Assembly (NCBI GenBank): GCA_030531245.1
Contig: JAUNOA010000015.1
Coordinates: 1-37,847, forward strand
Direction: 5' to 3'
DNA from: Lachnospiraceae bacterium
GTDB lineage: Bacteria; Bacillota; Clostridia; Lachnospirales; Lachnospiraceae
Length of the DNA: 37,847 nt
The translations under genes and the position numbers were made by a program. The notes under the pieces were generated by a model. It saw only the letters and a list, made by a program, of their open reading frames with translations, did not search any database and was not told the DNA's origin. Each line of letters opens with the position of its first letter. The stretch's first letter is position 1. Shown here piece by piece: positions 25,180-33,621 of the stretch.

Positions 25180-26538
25180 ATGGATTATCTGAAACTGGTT
25201 GAGAGAGCATACACGGGTGAGAAGGTCAGTAAACAGGATTGGGATATCGATTATGTGGCAATGCCTATTATGGATATTCTAGAAGAATATGACCTGGAAT
25301 ACAACGGGGAAGTTATAGCCACGGATGAAGATATGCTTCGCCGCTTTTATGAAGCCGGAAGAAAAGTGGCAATTGAGAGCGGAATTTACTGTCAGGATAC
25401 AGGAAGAGTAATAAAGTTCACGGCCGAAGAGATAGATGAAGCCGCTGCAAATCAGAAAAAAGAGATGATCATCGGACGCGGTGACGATGCATTTATGTTT
25501 TATGCCAGAAAGCCTGAGGATACCAGAAAACCGGGCGTTGTCGCAGGCAATCCGGGATGCCCGATGGATGAGGCAACATTCTGCAAGACTGTTGAGTCAT
25601 GGGCAAAGGAACCTTCGATCGATATGGTCACCTGTGGATCCATTGTCGATGTTGAGGGACATGCAGTCCGCCTGGGTGAGCCCAGCGAGGTTCGTGCAGT
25701 CAGAAAAGAACTTCATTATCTGAATGAAATCTGCGCAAAAGTCGGTCGCCCGGGTATAGGCAGACTTGCGGCCGAAAGCAGTGTATCACACGTCGGAGAT
25801 CTGGCAGGTATGGGACCTGACGGTATGCGGGAGGGTGATGCTCATCTGGTTGCTATAAATAATGAGCTGATCATAACAAAAGACAACATGATAAGAGCCA
25901 CCAATTCAATAGATACCGGCATCAGAAACGCTTCCCTGGCCTGTGTCATGGTAGGAGGAATCGCAGGAAATCCTGCAGGAGCTTCCGTATGCATGATAGC
26001 ATCGATGCTGCTGGCTAATCTGATATGCAGAGCAGACTATCATCTATGCCATCCGATCCATCTGACACAAATCGCAACTTCCGCACGCGAGTGCATGTGG
26101 CTTCAGAGTGTAACCTGTCAGGCATTTTCATTATGTGCCCCGAATATCATTATCTGTGATATTTATCCGAAGAGTGGGGCAGGTACCAAAGAACTGCTTT
26201 ATGAAGTTGCCGCAAATGCGCTGGAGATTACCGTTTCCGGAGGACATCTGGAGGGGTGCGGAGCATGTGACGGAATCAAGCCCAACTGTTCGGGTCTCGA
26301 GTGCCGCATGATGGGCAATGTTGCAGCGGCAGCGGCAAAACAGAAAATAACCAGAAAACAAGCGGATGAAATAGTTTGTGCACTTCTTAAAAAATACGAG
26401 CCGATCCTTAAAGAGAAGAACGATGGTCTGCCGTTTGATGAGGTTTATGATGCAGACACCATGCAGCCGAAGGATTTCTGGCAGAAAATGTATGATGAAG
26501 TTGCACAGGAGTTGAAAGAACTCGGACTTGATATCTGA
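25180..26538 (+). CDS. MtmB-family corrinoid methyltransferase homologue lacking pyrrolysine
   Basis: This 452-residue protein resembles monomethylamine:corrinoid methyltransferase MtmB (458 residues) over its full length: WDIDYVAMPIMDILEEYDLEYNGE near the start, SGIYCQDTGRVIKFTAEEI, GRPGIG (189-194), NEL at 228-230, VGG at 258-260 and LECRMMGNVAAAAA near 373-386. MtmB demethylates monomethylamine and passes the methyl group to a corrinoid protein; it needs pyrrolysine at position 202. Aligned from memory, that position is Leu196 here, and the neighbouring MtmB residues Glu229 and Glu259 are Leu223 and Leu253. No amber codon interrupts the gene. The substrate is therefore probably not monomethylamine. 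The ATG at 25180 has AGGAG 7 nt upstream. A purine riboswitch precedes it and a nucleoside importer follows, which suggests a methylated purine-like substrate. No corrinoid protein gene lies nearby. Confidence 0.82.
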   Translation: MDYLKLVERAYTGEKVSKQDWDIDYVAMPIMDILEEYDLEYNGEVIATDEDMLRRFYEAGRKVAIESGIYCQDTGRVIKFTAEEIDEAAANQKKEMIIGRGDDAFMFYARKPEDTRKPGVVAGNPGCPMDEATFCKTVESWAKEPSIDMVTCGSIVDVEGHAVRLGEPSEVRAVRKELHYLNEICAKVGRPGIGRLAAESSVSHVGDLAGMGPDGMREGDAHLVAINNELIITKDNMIRATNSIDTGIRNASLACVMVGGIAGNPAGASVCMIASMLLANLICRADYHLCHPIHLTQIATSARECMWLQSVTCQAFSLCAPNIIICDIYPKSGAGTKELLYEVAANALEITVSGGHLEGCGACDGIKPNCSGLECRMMGNVAAAAAKQKITRKQADEIVCALLKKYEPILKEKNDGLPFDEVYDADTMQPKDFWQKMYDEVAQELKELGLDI

Positions 26539-26559
26539 AATAATCTGATGGAGATGCAA

Positions 26560-28077
26560 ATGGGAGAACCTGTTCTGGAAATGCGTGGAATAGTAAAGAG
26601 CTTCGGCAGTAAACTGGCCAATGATCACATTGACCTTAGCATAATGCCGGGCGAAATCCATGCATTGCTGGGTGAAAACGGTGCCGGGAAAAGTACTCTT
26701 ATGAATGTGCTTCTCGGAATATACAAGCCGAATTCAGGAGATATATATTACAAGGGAAAACTTGTTAATATCAGATCCCCGCGTCATGCAGTGGATCTGG
26801 GAATCGGTATGGTTCATCAGCACTTTCATCTGATACCTACATTAACGGCCGCAGAAAATATTTTTCTGTACAGTTCGTCATGTCCGGTTTTTCTCGACAG
26901 AAAAAAGATGGAAGAAAAGATAGCTGAATGTTCATCGGAGTTCCATCTGGATATAGATCCGTCGGCAAAAATCTGGCAGATGTCCGTCGGAGAGCAGCAG
27001 CGTGTTGAGATAATCAAGCTTCTTTACAGAGGCGCGGACATCCTGATACTGGATGAGCCGTCAGCCATTCTTACGGCAAGGGAAGCTGCGGATATGTTCA
27101 AAATTCTGCGTAAGATGGCAGACAGCGGCAAGAGTGTTGTGGTCATTTCTCATAAGATCAATGAGGTAATGCAGTTTGCCGACAGGATAACGGTCCTTCG
27201 CAGCGGCAGGGTCGAGGATACCATGGTGGCGGCTGATGCGACGGTTGAGAGGCTTACAAAAGCAATAGTCGGGAACAGGACCCTGGTACAGCAGAAAAAT
27301 ACCGGCAGTTCGGCAGGTGAGGAGCTGGTACTTGAACTGAAGAACATCTCGGCGAAGAATGACCGTAATGTTGAAATACTGAAGAATATCTCATTTAAGA
27401 TTCACAGGGGAGAAATATTCGGAATAGCAGGAGTTGCCGGAAACGGACAGAGAGAGTTGTGCGAGGTAGTGGCAGGTCTGAGAAAAAGCGAGTCCGGATC
27501 GGTAATCCTGGGCGGAGAAGACATTTCATCTCTGAACGCGAAACAGCGTATAGATAAAAAGATTGCATTTATTCCGGAGGACCGGCGGTCGATGGGACTG
27601 GTCATGGAGATGAATATGGATGACAACCGTATCCTCAAGGAATACCGGACGGAAAAATTCAGCAGAAGAGGATTCATCAGGCACAAAGCCGTTTCGGAGC
27701 AGGTTGATGCGGAGATAAGACAGCACGATATCAAAATTGTCGGGAAAGACACTCCTGTATCGTTTATGTCGGGAGGCAATCAGCAGAAACTGATCGTCGC
27801 CAGAGAAATCGGCGGGGATCCGGCGGTCATCATCGCGGCGTATCCGTCAAGAGGTCTGGACATGGGTGCGGCAGAAACGGTCAGAGATATACTGCTTGAT
27901 CAATGCCGAAAGGGAGTTGCGGTGCTGCTTGTTTCCGAAGAGCTGGATGAACTGTTCCAGATGTCGGATCGTATAGGAGTGCTGTGCTCCGGTGAGATGC
28001 TTGCGGTGATGGACAGAGATAAGGCGGATTATGAAACTCTCGGAAGGTTAATGTCGGGTGAGAGGCTTGAAGTATAG
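26560..28077 (+). CDS. Nucleoside ABC importer, double ATP-binding protein
   Basis: This 505-residue protein has two fused ABC domains, as in Bacillus YufO/NupO. The first has Walker A GENGAGKST, MSVGEQQRVEIIK and Walker B LILDEP. The second has GVAGNGQRE, FMSGGNQQKLIVARE and the degenerate IIAAYPSRGLDMGA seen in this family. It drives a BMP-type (purine) nucleoside importer with the next three genes. The start is uncertain: ATG 26560 has GGAG 6 nt upstream, while in-frame ATGs at 26548 and 26554 lack a good site. It follows the MtmB-like gene by 21 nt, so both are under the purine riboswitch. Confidence 0.92.
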   Translation: MGEPVLEMRGIVKSFGSKLANDHIDLSIMPGEIHALLGENGAGKSTLMNVLLGIYKPNSGDIYYKGKLVNIRSPRHAVDLGIGMVHQHFHLIPTLTAAENIFLYSSSCPVFLDRKKMEEKIAECSSEFHLDIDPSAKIWQMSVGEQQRVEIIKLLYRGADILILDEPSAILTAREAADMFKILRKMADSGKSVVVISHKINEVMQFADRITVLRSGRVEDTMVAADATVERLTKAIVGNRTLVQQKNTGSSAGEELVLELKNISAKNDRNVEILKNISFKIHRGEIFGIAGVAGNGQRELCEVVAGLRKSESGSVILGGEDISSLNAKQRIDKKIAFIPEDRRSMGLVMEMNMDDNRILKEYRTEKFSRRGFIRHKAVSEQVDAEIRQHDIKIVGKDTPVSFMSGGNQQKLIVAREIGGDPAVIIAAYPSRGLDMGAAETVRDILLDQCRKGVAVLLVSEELDELFQMSDRIGVLCSGEMLAVMDRDKADYETLGRLMSGERLEV

Positions 28078-29146
28078 GATACGTTTTGAAAAAAGAGAAA
28101 AAATCTCAACACTCAGAGTGCTGCTGGTTACTCTGCTTTGTGTTGCGCTGGCTCTTGTATTCTGCGGCATCATCATCGCAGCGACAGGCTTCGAACCGCT
28201 TAAAGTATACAGGGAAATGTTCCTGAAGTCCTTTTTATCACAAAAAGGATTTCAGAAGATGCTGACGGCATCGCTTCCGCTGATATTCTGTTCACTGGGC
28301 GTGGCGCTGGCATTCAGAATGAATCTGAACAATATCGGTGCGGAGGGACAGTATGCCATAGGCGTCATTGCCGGCGGAGCCTTCGTATTTTACGGACCGC
28401 ATATCGAGGGATTTCCCGGAATACTGCTGCTAGCATTGTGCTGCTTCCTCGGCGGAGCATTATGGGCGTCGATTGCGGCAATACCGAAGGCCCTGTGGAA
28501 TGTCAATGAAAGCATAACCACGCTTCTTATGAACTATATAGCCCTTGAGATACTGACATATCTGTGCCTGGGTCCATGGAAAATGAGCGGACAGAATGTA
28601 GCACAGACAGAGAGGATTCCCGAAGGACTTGACCTGCCGGAACTTCATGTTTTCGGATTTGACATAAGCGTGGGTATCATAATAGGTATCATTGCAGCGG
28701 TTATAATTTACATTGTATATAAGCATACTACAGGCGGATACGAACTGAACGTCATCAGCCACAGTACGAAATCTGCCGAGTATGCTGGAATGAATATAAA
28801 AAGGAATGTTATCCTGGTGCTTGCGGTAAGCGGCGGACTGGCAGGTCTCGGAGGCTTTGCCCAGTATTCGGGGGTGACCCACAGAATCATGGAAGGCATG
28901 CCGAACGGTGTGGGGTATACAGCCATCGTTGTGGCATATCTGAGCCGTCTTAATCCTCTGGTGGTTGTTATAGTATCACTTCTGTTCGTAGGACTGCAGA
29001 ACAGTACGGTATATGTTCAGATCATGGGAGTATCCGTCAGAATCGCATCCATGATGCAGGGCGCGATAATGCTGTTTGTTATTGCCGGAGAATTCTTCCA
29101 GAGATACAGGATTATCGTAACCGGTAAGGAGGTGGCTGCGGAATGA
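28058..29146 (+). CDS. Nucleoside ABC importer, permease 1
   Basis: This 362-residue membrane protein is the first permease of the BMP-type nucleoside importer (NupP/YufP family). It has about nine to ten helices. Family patterns are FRMNLNNIGAEGQYAIGVIAGG and GGLAGLGGFAQYSGVTHRI. The GTG start at 28058 overlaps the ATPase gene by 20 nt, with CGGAAGG about 10 nt upstream. Its stop overlaps the next permease by 4 nt. Confidence 0.92.
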   Translation: MRGLKYRIRFEKREKISTLRVLLVTLLCVALALVFCGIIIAATGFEPLKVYREMFLKSFLSQKGFQKMLTASLPLIFCSLGVALAFRMNLNNIGAEGQYAIGVIAGGAFVFYGPHIEGFPGILLLALCCFLGGALWASIAAIPKALWNVNESITTLLMNYIALEILTYLCLGPWKMSGQNVAQTERIPEGLDLPELHVFGFDISVGIIIGIIAAVIIYIVYKHTTGGYELNVISHSTKSAEYAGMNIKRNVILVLAVSGGLAGLGGFAQYSGVTHRIMEGMPNGVGYTAIVVAYLSRLNPLVVVIVSLLFVGLQNSTVYVQIMGVSVRIASMMQGAIMLFVIAGEFFQRYRIIVTGKEVAAE

Positions 29147-30069
29147 GTCTTATCACAGCACTTCTTGCAGGAGCGATAATGTATGCGGTCTCCGTGCTGT
29201 ATGCTGGAATCGGAGAAACATTTACGGAACGTGCGGGAATCATGAACCTGGGTATCGAAGGCATAATGCTTATGGGTGCCGTAACAGGATGTCTTACCGC
29301 ACTGAAGACACAGAGTCTGGCGCTTTCCATGCTGGCAGTAATGCTTGTCGGAGCCGTTTTCGGACTGGTATTTGCATTTCTTACGGTAACTCTTCAGTCG
29401 GATCAGACGGTATGCGGCATGGCGATACTGGTTTTCGGATCGGCGCTTTCCGGATATCTGGGGAAAAACATCGCCAGCACGCCGATAAATCTGAAATTCC
29501 AGGCCGTTAAGATTCCGCTGCTGGGCGATATTCCGTTTATCGGGGAGATTTTTTTCAACCAGAACATACTGGTTTACATAATGTACATCATCCTGCCTCT
29601 TTCTGTTTTTTACATTTACAAAACAAGGTGGGGACTTAAACTGAGAGCTCTGGGTGAAAACCCGGCGGTGCTGGATGCAGCCGGTGAGAATGTTTTCGCC
29701 ATGAGATATGCATATATAATATTCGGTACGGTAATGATGGCGATAAGCGGTGCATTTGTTTCACTTGCACATACAAATGTATGGCAGGATGAGATGACCG
29801 CAGGAAAGGGATGGATCGCATTTGCGCTTGTGGCATTTGCGGCATGGAATCCCGCGAAGCTTGCCCTGGGTGCATTGCTGTTCGGATTTATCAGCAATCT
29901 CGGCAGCAATCTGCAGATTTACCTGCCGCAGATACCTTCGGAAATATATGCAATGATGCCGTACCTTGTAACGATTATAGTATTTATTGTTTCCACGGGA
30001 AGCTTCAGGAATAAACGTACGGATCAGCCGGCTATGTTAGCTAAACCTTATAACCGCGAAGACCGGTAG
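29143..30069 (+). CDS. Nucleoside ABC importer, permease 2
   Basis: This 308-residue membrane protein is the second permease (NupQ/YufQ family), with about eight helices. The start TFTERAGIMNLGIEGIMLMGAV is a strong family signature, and GLKLRALGENPAVLDAAGENV is the cytoplasmic coupling region. AWNPAKLALGALLFGF follows near the end. It overlaps permease 1 by 4 nt and should form the heterodimeric channel with it. A GGAGG site is inside the previous gene. Confidence 0.93.
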   Translation: MSLITALLAGAIMYAVSVLYAGIGETFTERAGIMNLGIEGIMLMGAVTGCLTALKTQSLALSMLAVMLVGAVFGLVFAFLTVTLQSDQTVCGMAILVFGSALSGYLGKNIASTPINLKFQAVKIPLLGDIPFIGEIFFNQNILVYIMYIILPLSVFYIYKTRWGLKLRALGENPAVLDAAGENVFAMRYAYIIFGTVMMAISGAFVSLAHTNVWQDEMTAGKGWIAFALVAFAAWNPAKLALGALLFGFISNLGSNLQIYLPQIPSEIYAMMPYLVTIIVFIVSTGSFRNKRTDQPAMLAKPYNREDR

Positions 30070-30106
30070 GTAAGGCATTAATAGATTTTTTTTACGGGAG
30101 GCAAAA

Positions 30107-31267
30107 ATGAAAAAGAAAATCTTAAGTTTGTTACTCGCAGCAGTGATGGCAGTATCGCTTGCAGCATGTGGCGGCAGTTCGGCCGCAACTCAGGCAAAAG
30201 AAGAGCCTGCAGCAGCAGAGGCAGCAGATTCGACGGCTGCGGAAAAGAAAGATGTTAAAGACCTTGTAATCGCAGAGGTTCACTACTCTGTTGTAGAGGA
30301 CGGCGGCTGGGCACAGGCAATGCATGAGGGACTTTTAAGAGCTTGTGATGAACTTGGTGTTGATACAGAGAAGAATCTTCTTACAGTGGAAAACATTGCA
30401 GAAGAGGATACGGCACTTGTTGAGTCAACAGTAGATACTCTTGTTGACAGCGGAGCAGACATTATCTTCGGATGCTCGGCAGGATATGCAACCATCTTTG
30501 CTGAGATTCAGCCGAAATATCCGGATGTCATCTTTGCACAGCAGGGCAATGATGTATATGACAACATCGTGGAAATGCAGATCAGAGGATACGAGGGAGA
30601 ATTCCTTGCAGGATACCTTTGCGCTCTTATGAATGAGGAATCCGACCAGCTCGGATTTGAAGCATCCATGGATGAAGCATCAGTACGTACGGCACTCAAT
30701 GCCTATGCACTCGGTGCAAAGTATGCAAATCCGAACGCAACTGTACAGGTTATCTGGGCTGACAGCTGGTACGATCTTGATATCGAGGCAGCAAATGCAG
30801 AAGCGCTCATCAATAACGGAATCAAGTACATGGGCATGGAAGCATCCTCACCGGCAGTTCCCCAGAAATGTGAAGAGAAAGGTGCTTACTGCATAGGCTA
30901 CAACATCGATATGGAAGCAAATGCTCCGGGCGCTGTTCTGACATCATTCTGCTGGAACTGGACACCTATCATGAAGGATATCATTCAGAAGACAGCAGAC
31001 GGCACAATCAAAATTTCCGATAACTATTACGAGGGCGGCGAGTGCTCCAAGCTGGCACCATTTAACGATGCTCTTGTTCCCGCAGAGATTCAGGACAAGG
31101 TAAACGAGCTTAAGTCAAAGCTTGAAAGCGGAGAAGTAGTTGTTTATGCCGGTGAGCTTAAAGACGACAAGGGCAATGTTCTCGTAGCAGAAGGCGAGAC
31201 GATGGATGATGAAGTTATCCTTGCTCAGGAATTTTTCGTTGATAATGTAATCGGCGGAAAGAACTGA
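30107..31267 (+). CDS. BMP-family substrate-binding lipoprotein
   Basis: This 386-residue protein has a lipoprotein signal peptide with lipobox LAAC (Cys21) and an Ala/Glu-rich linker (about 28-50). A PBP1-fold BMP/PnrA domain (COG1744) fills the rest. Such proteins bind purine nucleosides or related compounds outside the cell. Visible features are DGGWAQAMHEGLLRACDELG at the domain start, GADIIFGCSAGY, MQIRGYEGEFLAGYLCAL and the aromatic TSFCWNWTPIMKDI. It lies 37 nt after permease 2, with a GGGAGG site, and ends the operon. Subgroups of this family carry different ligands, so guanosine-type specificity is an inference from the riboswitch. Confidence 0.93.
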   Translation: MKKKILSLLLAAVMAVSLAACGGSSAATQAKEEPAAAEAADSTAAEKKDVKDLVIAEVHYSVVEDGGWAQAMHEGLLRACDELGVDTEKNLLTVENIAEEDTALVESTVDTLVDSGADIIFGCSAGYATIFAEIQPKYPDVIFAQQGNDVYDNIVEMQIRGYEGEFLAGYLCALMNEESDQLGFEASMDEASVRTALNAYALGAKYANPNATVQVIWADSWYDLDIEAANAEALINNGIKYMGMEASSPAVPQKCEEKGAYCIGYNIDMEANAPGAVLTSFCWNWTPIMKDIIQKTADGTIKISDNYYEGGECSKLAPFNDALVPAEIQDKVNELKSKLESGEVVVYAGELKDDKGNVLVAEGETMDDEVILAQEFFVDNVIGGKN

Positions 31268-31287
31268 TATAGACTGATACAGATAAG

Positions 31288-31325
31288 AAAAAGAGCTGTC
31301 ACACAAAATGTTGTGGCAGCTTTTT
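31288..31325. terminator. Bidirectional terminator between the BMP operon and metA
   Basis: An AAAAGAGCTGTCACA-type arm near 31288-31304 pairs with TGTGGCAGCTTTTT (31312-31325), with a small mismatch. T runs are present on both strands, so it can end the nucleoside operon and the converging minus-strand met genes. Confidence 0.8.
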
Positions 31326-31350
31326 ACATAACAGGAATTGCTTTATTACT

Positions 31351-32277
31351 TTATCGGATGGCTTCCAGTTCCTCCAGATTGTAAGGAGTATCCTGATATA
31401 CGTAGTAGTTCATCCAGTTGTGGTACAGCAAAAAGGCGTGGGAACGCCAGCGGAATATCGGTTTGTTGCCCGGATCGTTTTCTTTATAATAATTCACAGG
31501 CATTTCGATATCCAGTCCTTTGCTTAAATCACGTTTGTATTCCGAATCCAGAGTATATTTGTCATATTCCGGATGTCCCATAACAAAAATCTGTCTTCCG
31601 TTTTCGGTACTCAGCAGATAGGGACCTGCCGTTTCGGATCTTGCAAGAACCCTCAGGGCCGGACAGTTCAGGATATCCTCCTCCATTACCTCCGTATGTC
31701 TGGAATGGGGTGCAAAAAACTCATCATCAAAGCCTCTGACCAGAGGATTTCCCTTTTTGACGACTTTATGCAGAAAGATTCCGAACATCTTCTTCGGAAG
31801 GGTATGTTTGCGTACACCGAAATGATAGTACAGAGCGGCCTGTGCTCCCCAGCAGACATGGAATGTACTGTAGACATGGCTTTTGGACCATTCCATAACC
31901 TGACAAAGCTCATCCCAGTAATCTACTTCTTCAAATTCGATGGTCTCAACGGGGGCGCCCGTAATGATCATTCCGTCGAAGCGGTCATTTTTGATATCTT
32001 CAAAGGTTCTGTAAAACTCCTGCATATGTGTTTCGGAAACATGTGCAGCATCATGAGTTGCTGTCTTCAGCAGAGTGAGCTGGACCTGAAGCGGCCCGTT
32101 GGCAAGGAGTCTTGCGATCTGGGTCTCCGTAGTGATTTTGGTCGGCATCAGATTAAAGACCAGTATCCTCAGGGGACGTATCATCTGGCTGTTTGCTCTT
32201 TCTCTGTGCATAACGAAAATATTTTCTTCCGACAGAGTCTGATAAGCAGGTAATTCTTTAGGTATAATTAAAGGCAT
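31351..32277 (-). CDS. metAA: Homoserine O-acetyltransferase (MetA type)
   Basis: This 308-residue enzyme activates homoserine with an acyl-CoA in methionine synthesis. The catalytic residues of the MetA fold are present: Cys142 (FHVCWGAQAALYY), His235 and Glu237 (GHPEYD). Residue 111 is Glu (APVETIEFEEVDYW). In characterised MetA proteins Glu111 goes with acetyl-CoA and Gly111 with succinyl-CoA, so I expect O-acetylhomoserine as product. This agrees with the next gene upstream, metY. A CGGAGAAG site precedes the ATG, 39 nt after metY. It is the last gene of the minus-strand block. Confidence 0.93.
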   Translation of the reverse strand: MPLIIPKELPAYQTLSEENIFVMHRERANSQMIRPLRILVFNLMPTKITTETQIARLLANGPLQVQLTLLKTATHDAAHVSETHMQEFYRTFEDIKNDRFDGMIITGAPVETIEFEEVDYWDELCQVMEWSKSHVYSTFHVCWGAQAALYYHFGVRKHTLPKKMFGIFLHKVVKKGNPLVRGFDDEFFAPHSRHTEVMEEDILNCPALRVLARSETAGPYLLSTENGRQIFVMGHPEYDKYTLDSEYKRDLSKGLDIEMPVNYYKENDPGNKPIFRWRSHAFLLYHNWMNYYVYQDTPYNLEELEAIR

Positions 32278-32316
32278 TTTTCTTCTCCGTAATTCTTGAT
32301 GTCAGTTTTTAAGCAG

Positions 32317-33591
32317 TCAGCATTTATCCAGTGCCTGGGAAAGATCAGCAATCAGATCCTCGATATCCTCCAGGCCGACACTTAATCTCACGAGTTCGGC
32401 AGGAACACCGGCAGCCACCAGCTGTTCGTCAGTCATCTGACGATGTGTGGACGTTGCGGGATTCAGACAGCAGGTTCTGGCATCTGCGACATGGGTCTCT
32501 ATGGCACACATTTTAAGACTCTTCATAAAGGTGCTTGCCGCCTGTCTTCCGCCCTTAAGTCCGAATGAAACAACACCGCAGGTTCCGTTGGGAAGATATT
32601 TCTTCGCTGTCTCATAATACTTGTCACCTTCCAGTCCGCTGTAGATGACATAGGCAATCTTGGGATGGTTCTTAAGATACTGTGCAACGGCAAGTCCGTT
32701 TTCGCAATGACGTTTCATGCGCACATGCAGACTTTCCAGTCCGAGATTGATATAAAAAGCATTCTGCGGGCTCTGGACCGATCCGAAATCGCGCATCAGC
32801 TGAGACGTACATTTTGTGATGAAAGCACCTTCTTTTCCGAATCGTTCGGCATAAGTTATTCCATGATAACTGTCGTCCGGGGTGCAAAGTCCCGGGAACT
32901 TATCCGCATGAGCCATCCAGTCAAATTTGCCGCCGTCAATGATGGCACCGCCCACTGTAGCGCCATGGCCATCGATATACTTGGTTGTGGAATGGGTAAC
33001 GATGTCGGCACCCCATTCAATAGGACGGCAGTTTACCGGAGTCGCAAAGGTATTGTCTACGATAAGCGGAACTCCGTGAGCATGTGCCGCACTGGCAAAT
33101 TTCTCAATATCCAGTACGGTAAGTGCCGGGTTGGCGATGGTCTCACCGAAGACAACTTTTGTGTTTGGACGGAAGGCTTTGTTCAGCTCTTCTTCCGAAC
33201 AGTCAGGTTCAACAAAAGTTGTTTCTATTCCCATTTTTGCCATCGTGACCGAAATCAGATTAAAAGTTCCGCCATATATGGAATTGGATGCGACGATATG
33301 ATCCCCGCAGCTGCAGATATTGAAAAGAGCAAAGAAGTTGGCAGCCTGACCGCTTCCGGTAAGCATTGCGGCAGTGCCGCCTTCAAGCATGGCAAGCTTC
33401 TGAGCTACCATATCGCAGGTGGGATTCTGAAGTCTGGAATAAAAATATCCGGTTTCCTCCAGATCAAAAAGCTTTCCCATATCTTCGCTGGTATCGTACT
33501 TGAATGTAGTACTCTGAATAATAGGAATCTGTCTCGGCTCTCCGTTGCCCGGGGTATATCCGCCCTGTACACATACAGTATTAAGTTTCAT
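32317..33591 (-). CDS. metY: O-acetylhomoserine sulfhydrylase
   Basis: This 424-residue protein is a pyridoxal phosphate enzyme that makes homocysteine from O-acetylhomoserine and sulfide. The PLP Lys is probably Lys204 (THSTTKYIDGHG). Other family segments are TGSGQAANFFALFNICSCGDHIVAS, PLIVDNTFATPVNCRPIEWGADIV and LNPATSTHRQMTDEQL. It sits between potD (30 nt upstream) and metA, with an AGGAGG site 7 nt before the ATG. No SAM riboswitch or other methionine control element is visible before it, so it may be read from the pot promoter. Confidence 0.95.
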   Translation of the reverse strand: MKLNTVCVQGGYTPGNGEPRQIPIIQSTTFKYDTSEDMGKLFDLEETGYFYSRLQNPTCDMVAQKLAMLEGGTAAMLTGSGQAANFFALFNICSCGDHIVASNSIYGGTFNLISVTMAKMGIETTFVEPDCSEEELNKAFRPNTKVVFGETIANPALTVLDIEKFASAAHAHGVPLIVDNTFATPVNCRPIEWGADIVTHSTTKYIDGHGATVGGAIIDGGKFDWMAHADKFPGLCTPDDSYHGITYAERFGKEGAFITKCTSQLMRDFGSVQSPQNAFYINLGLESLHVRMKRHCENGLAVAQYLKNHPKIAYVIYSGLEGDKYYETAKKYLPNGTCGVVSFGLKGGRQAASTFMKSLKMCAIETHVADARTCCLNPATSTHRQMTDEQLVAAGVPAELVRLSVGLEDIEDLIADLSQALDKC

Positions 33592-33621
33592 TGGTGAACC
33601 TCCTGATATTTCTAGACAATA

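Noticed and set aside
27820..27860. Damaged second ATPase site in the nucleoside importer
   Set aside because: The degenerate Walker B (IIAAYPSRGLD) is normal for the second domain of this transporter family, so it is not a sign of decay.
32665..33597. 310-codon plus-strand frame opposite metY
   Set aside because: It is a shadow of metY, which has family motifs, a PLP lysine and a good start. The opposite frame has none.
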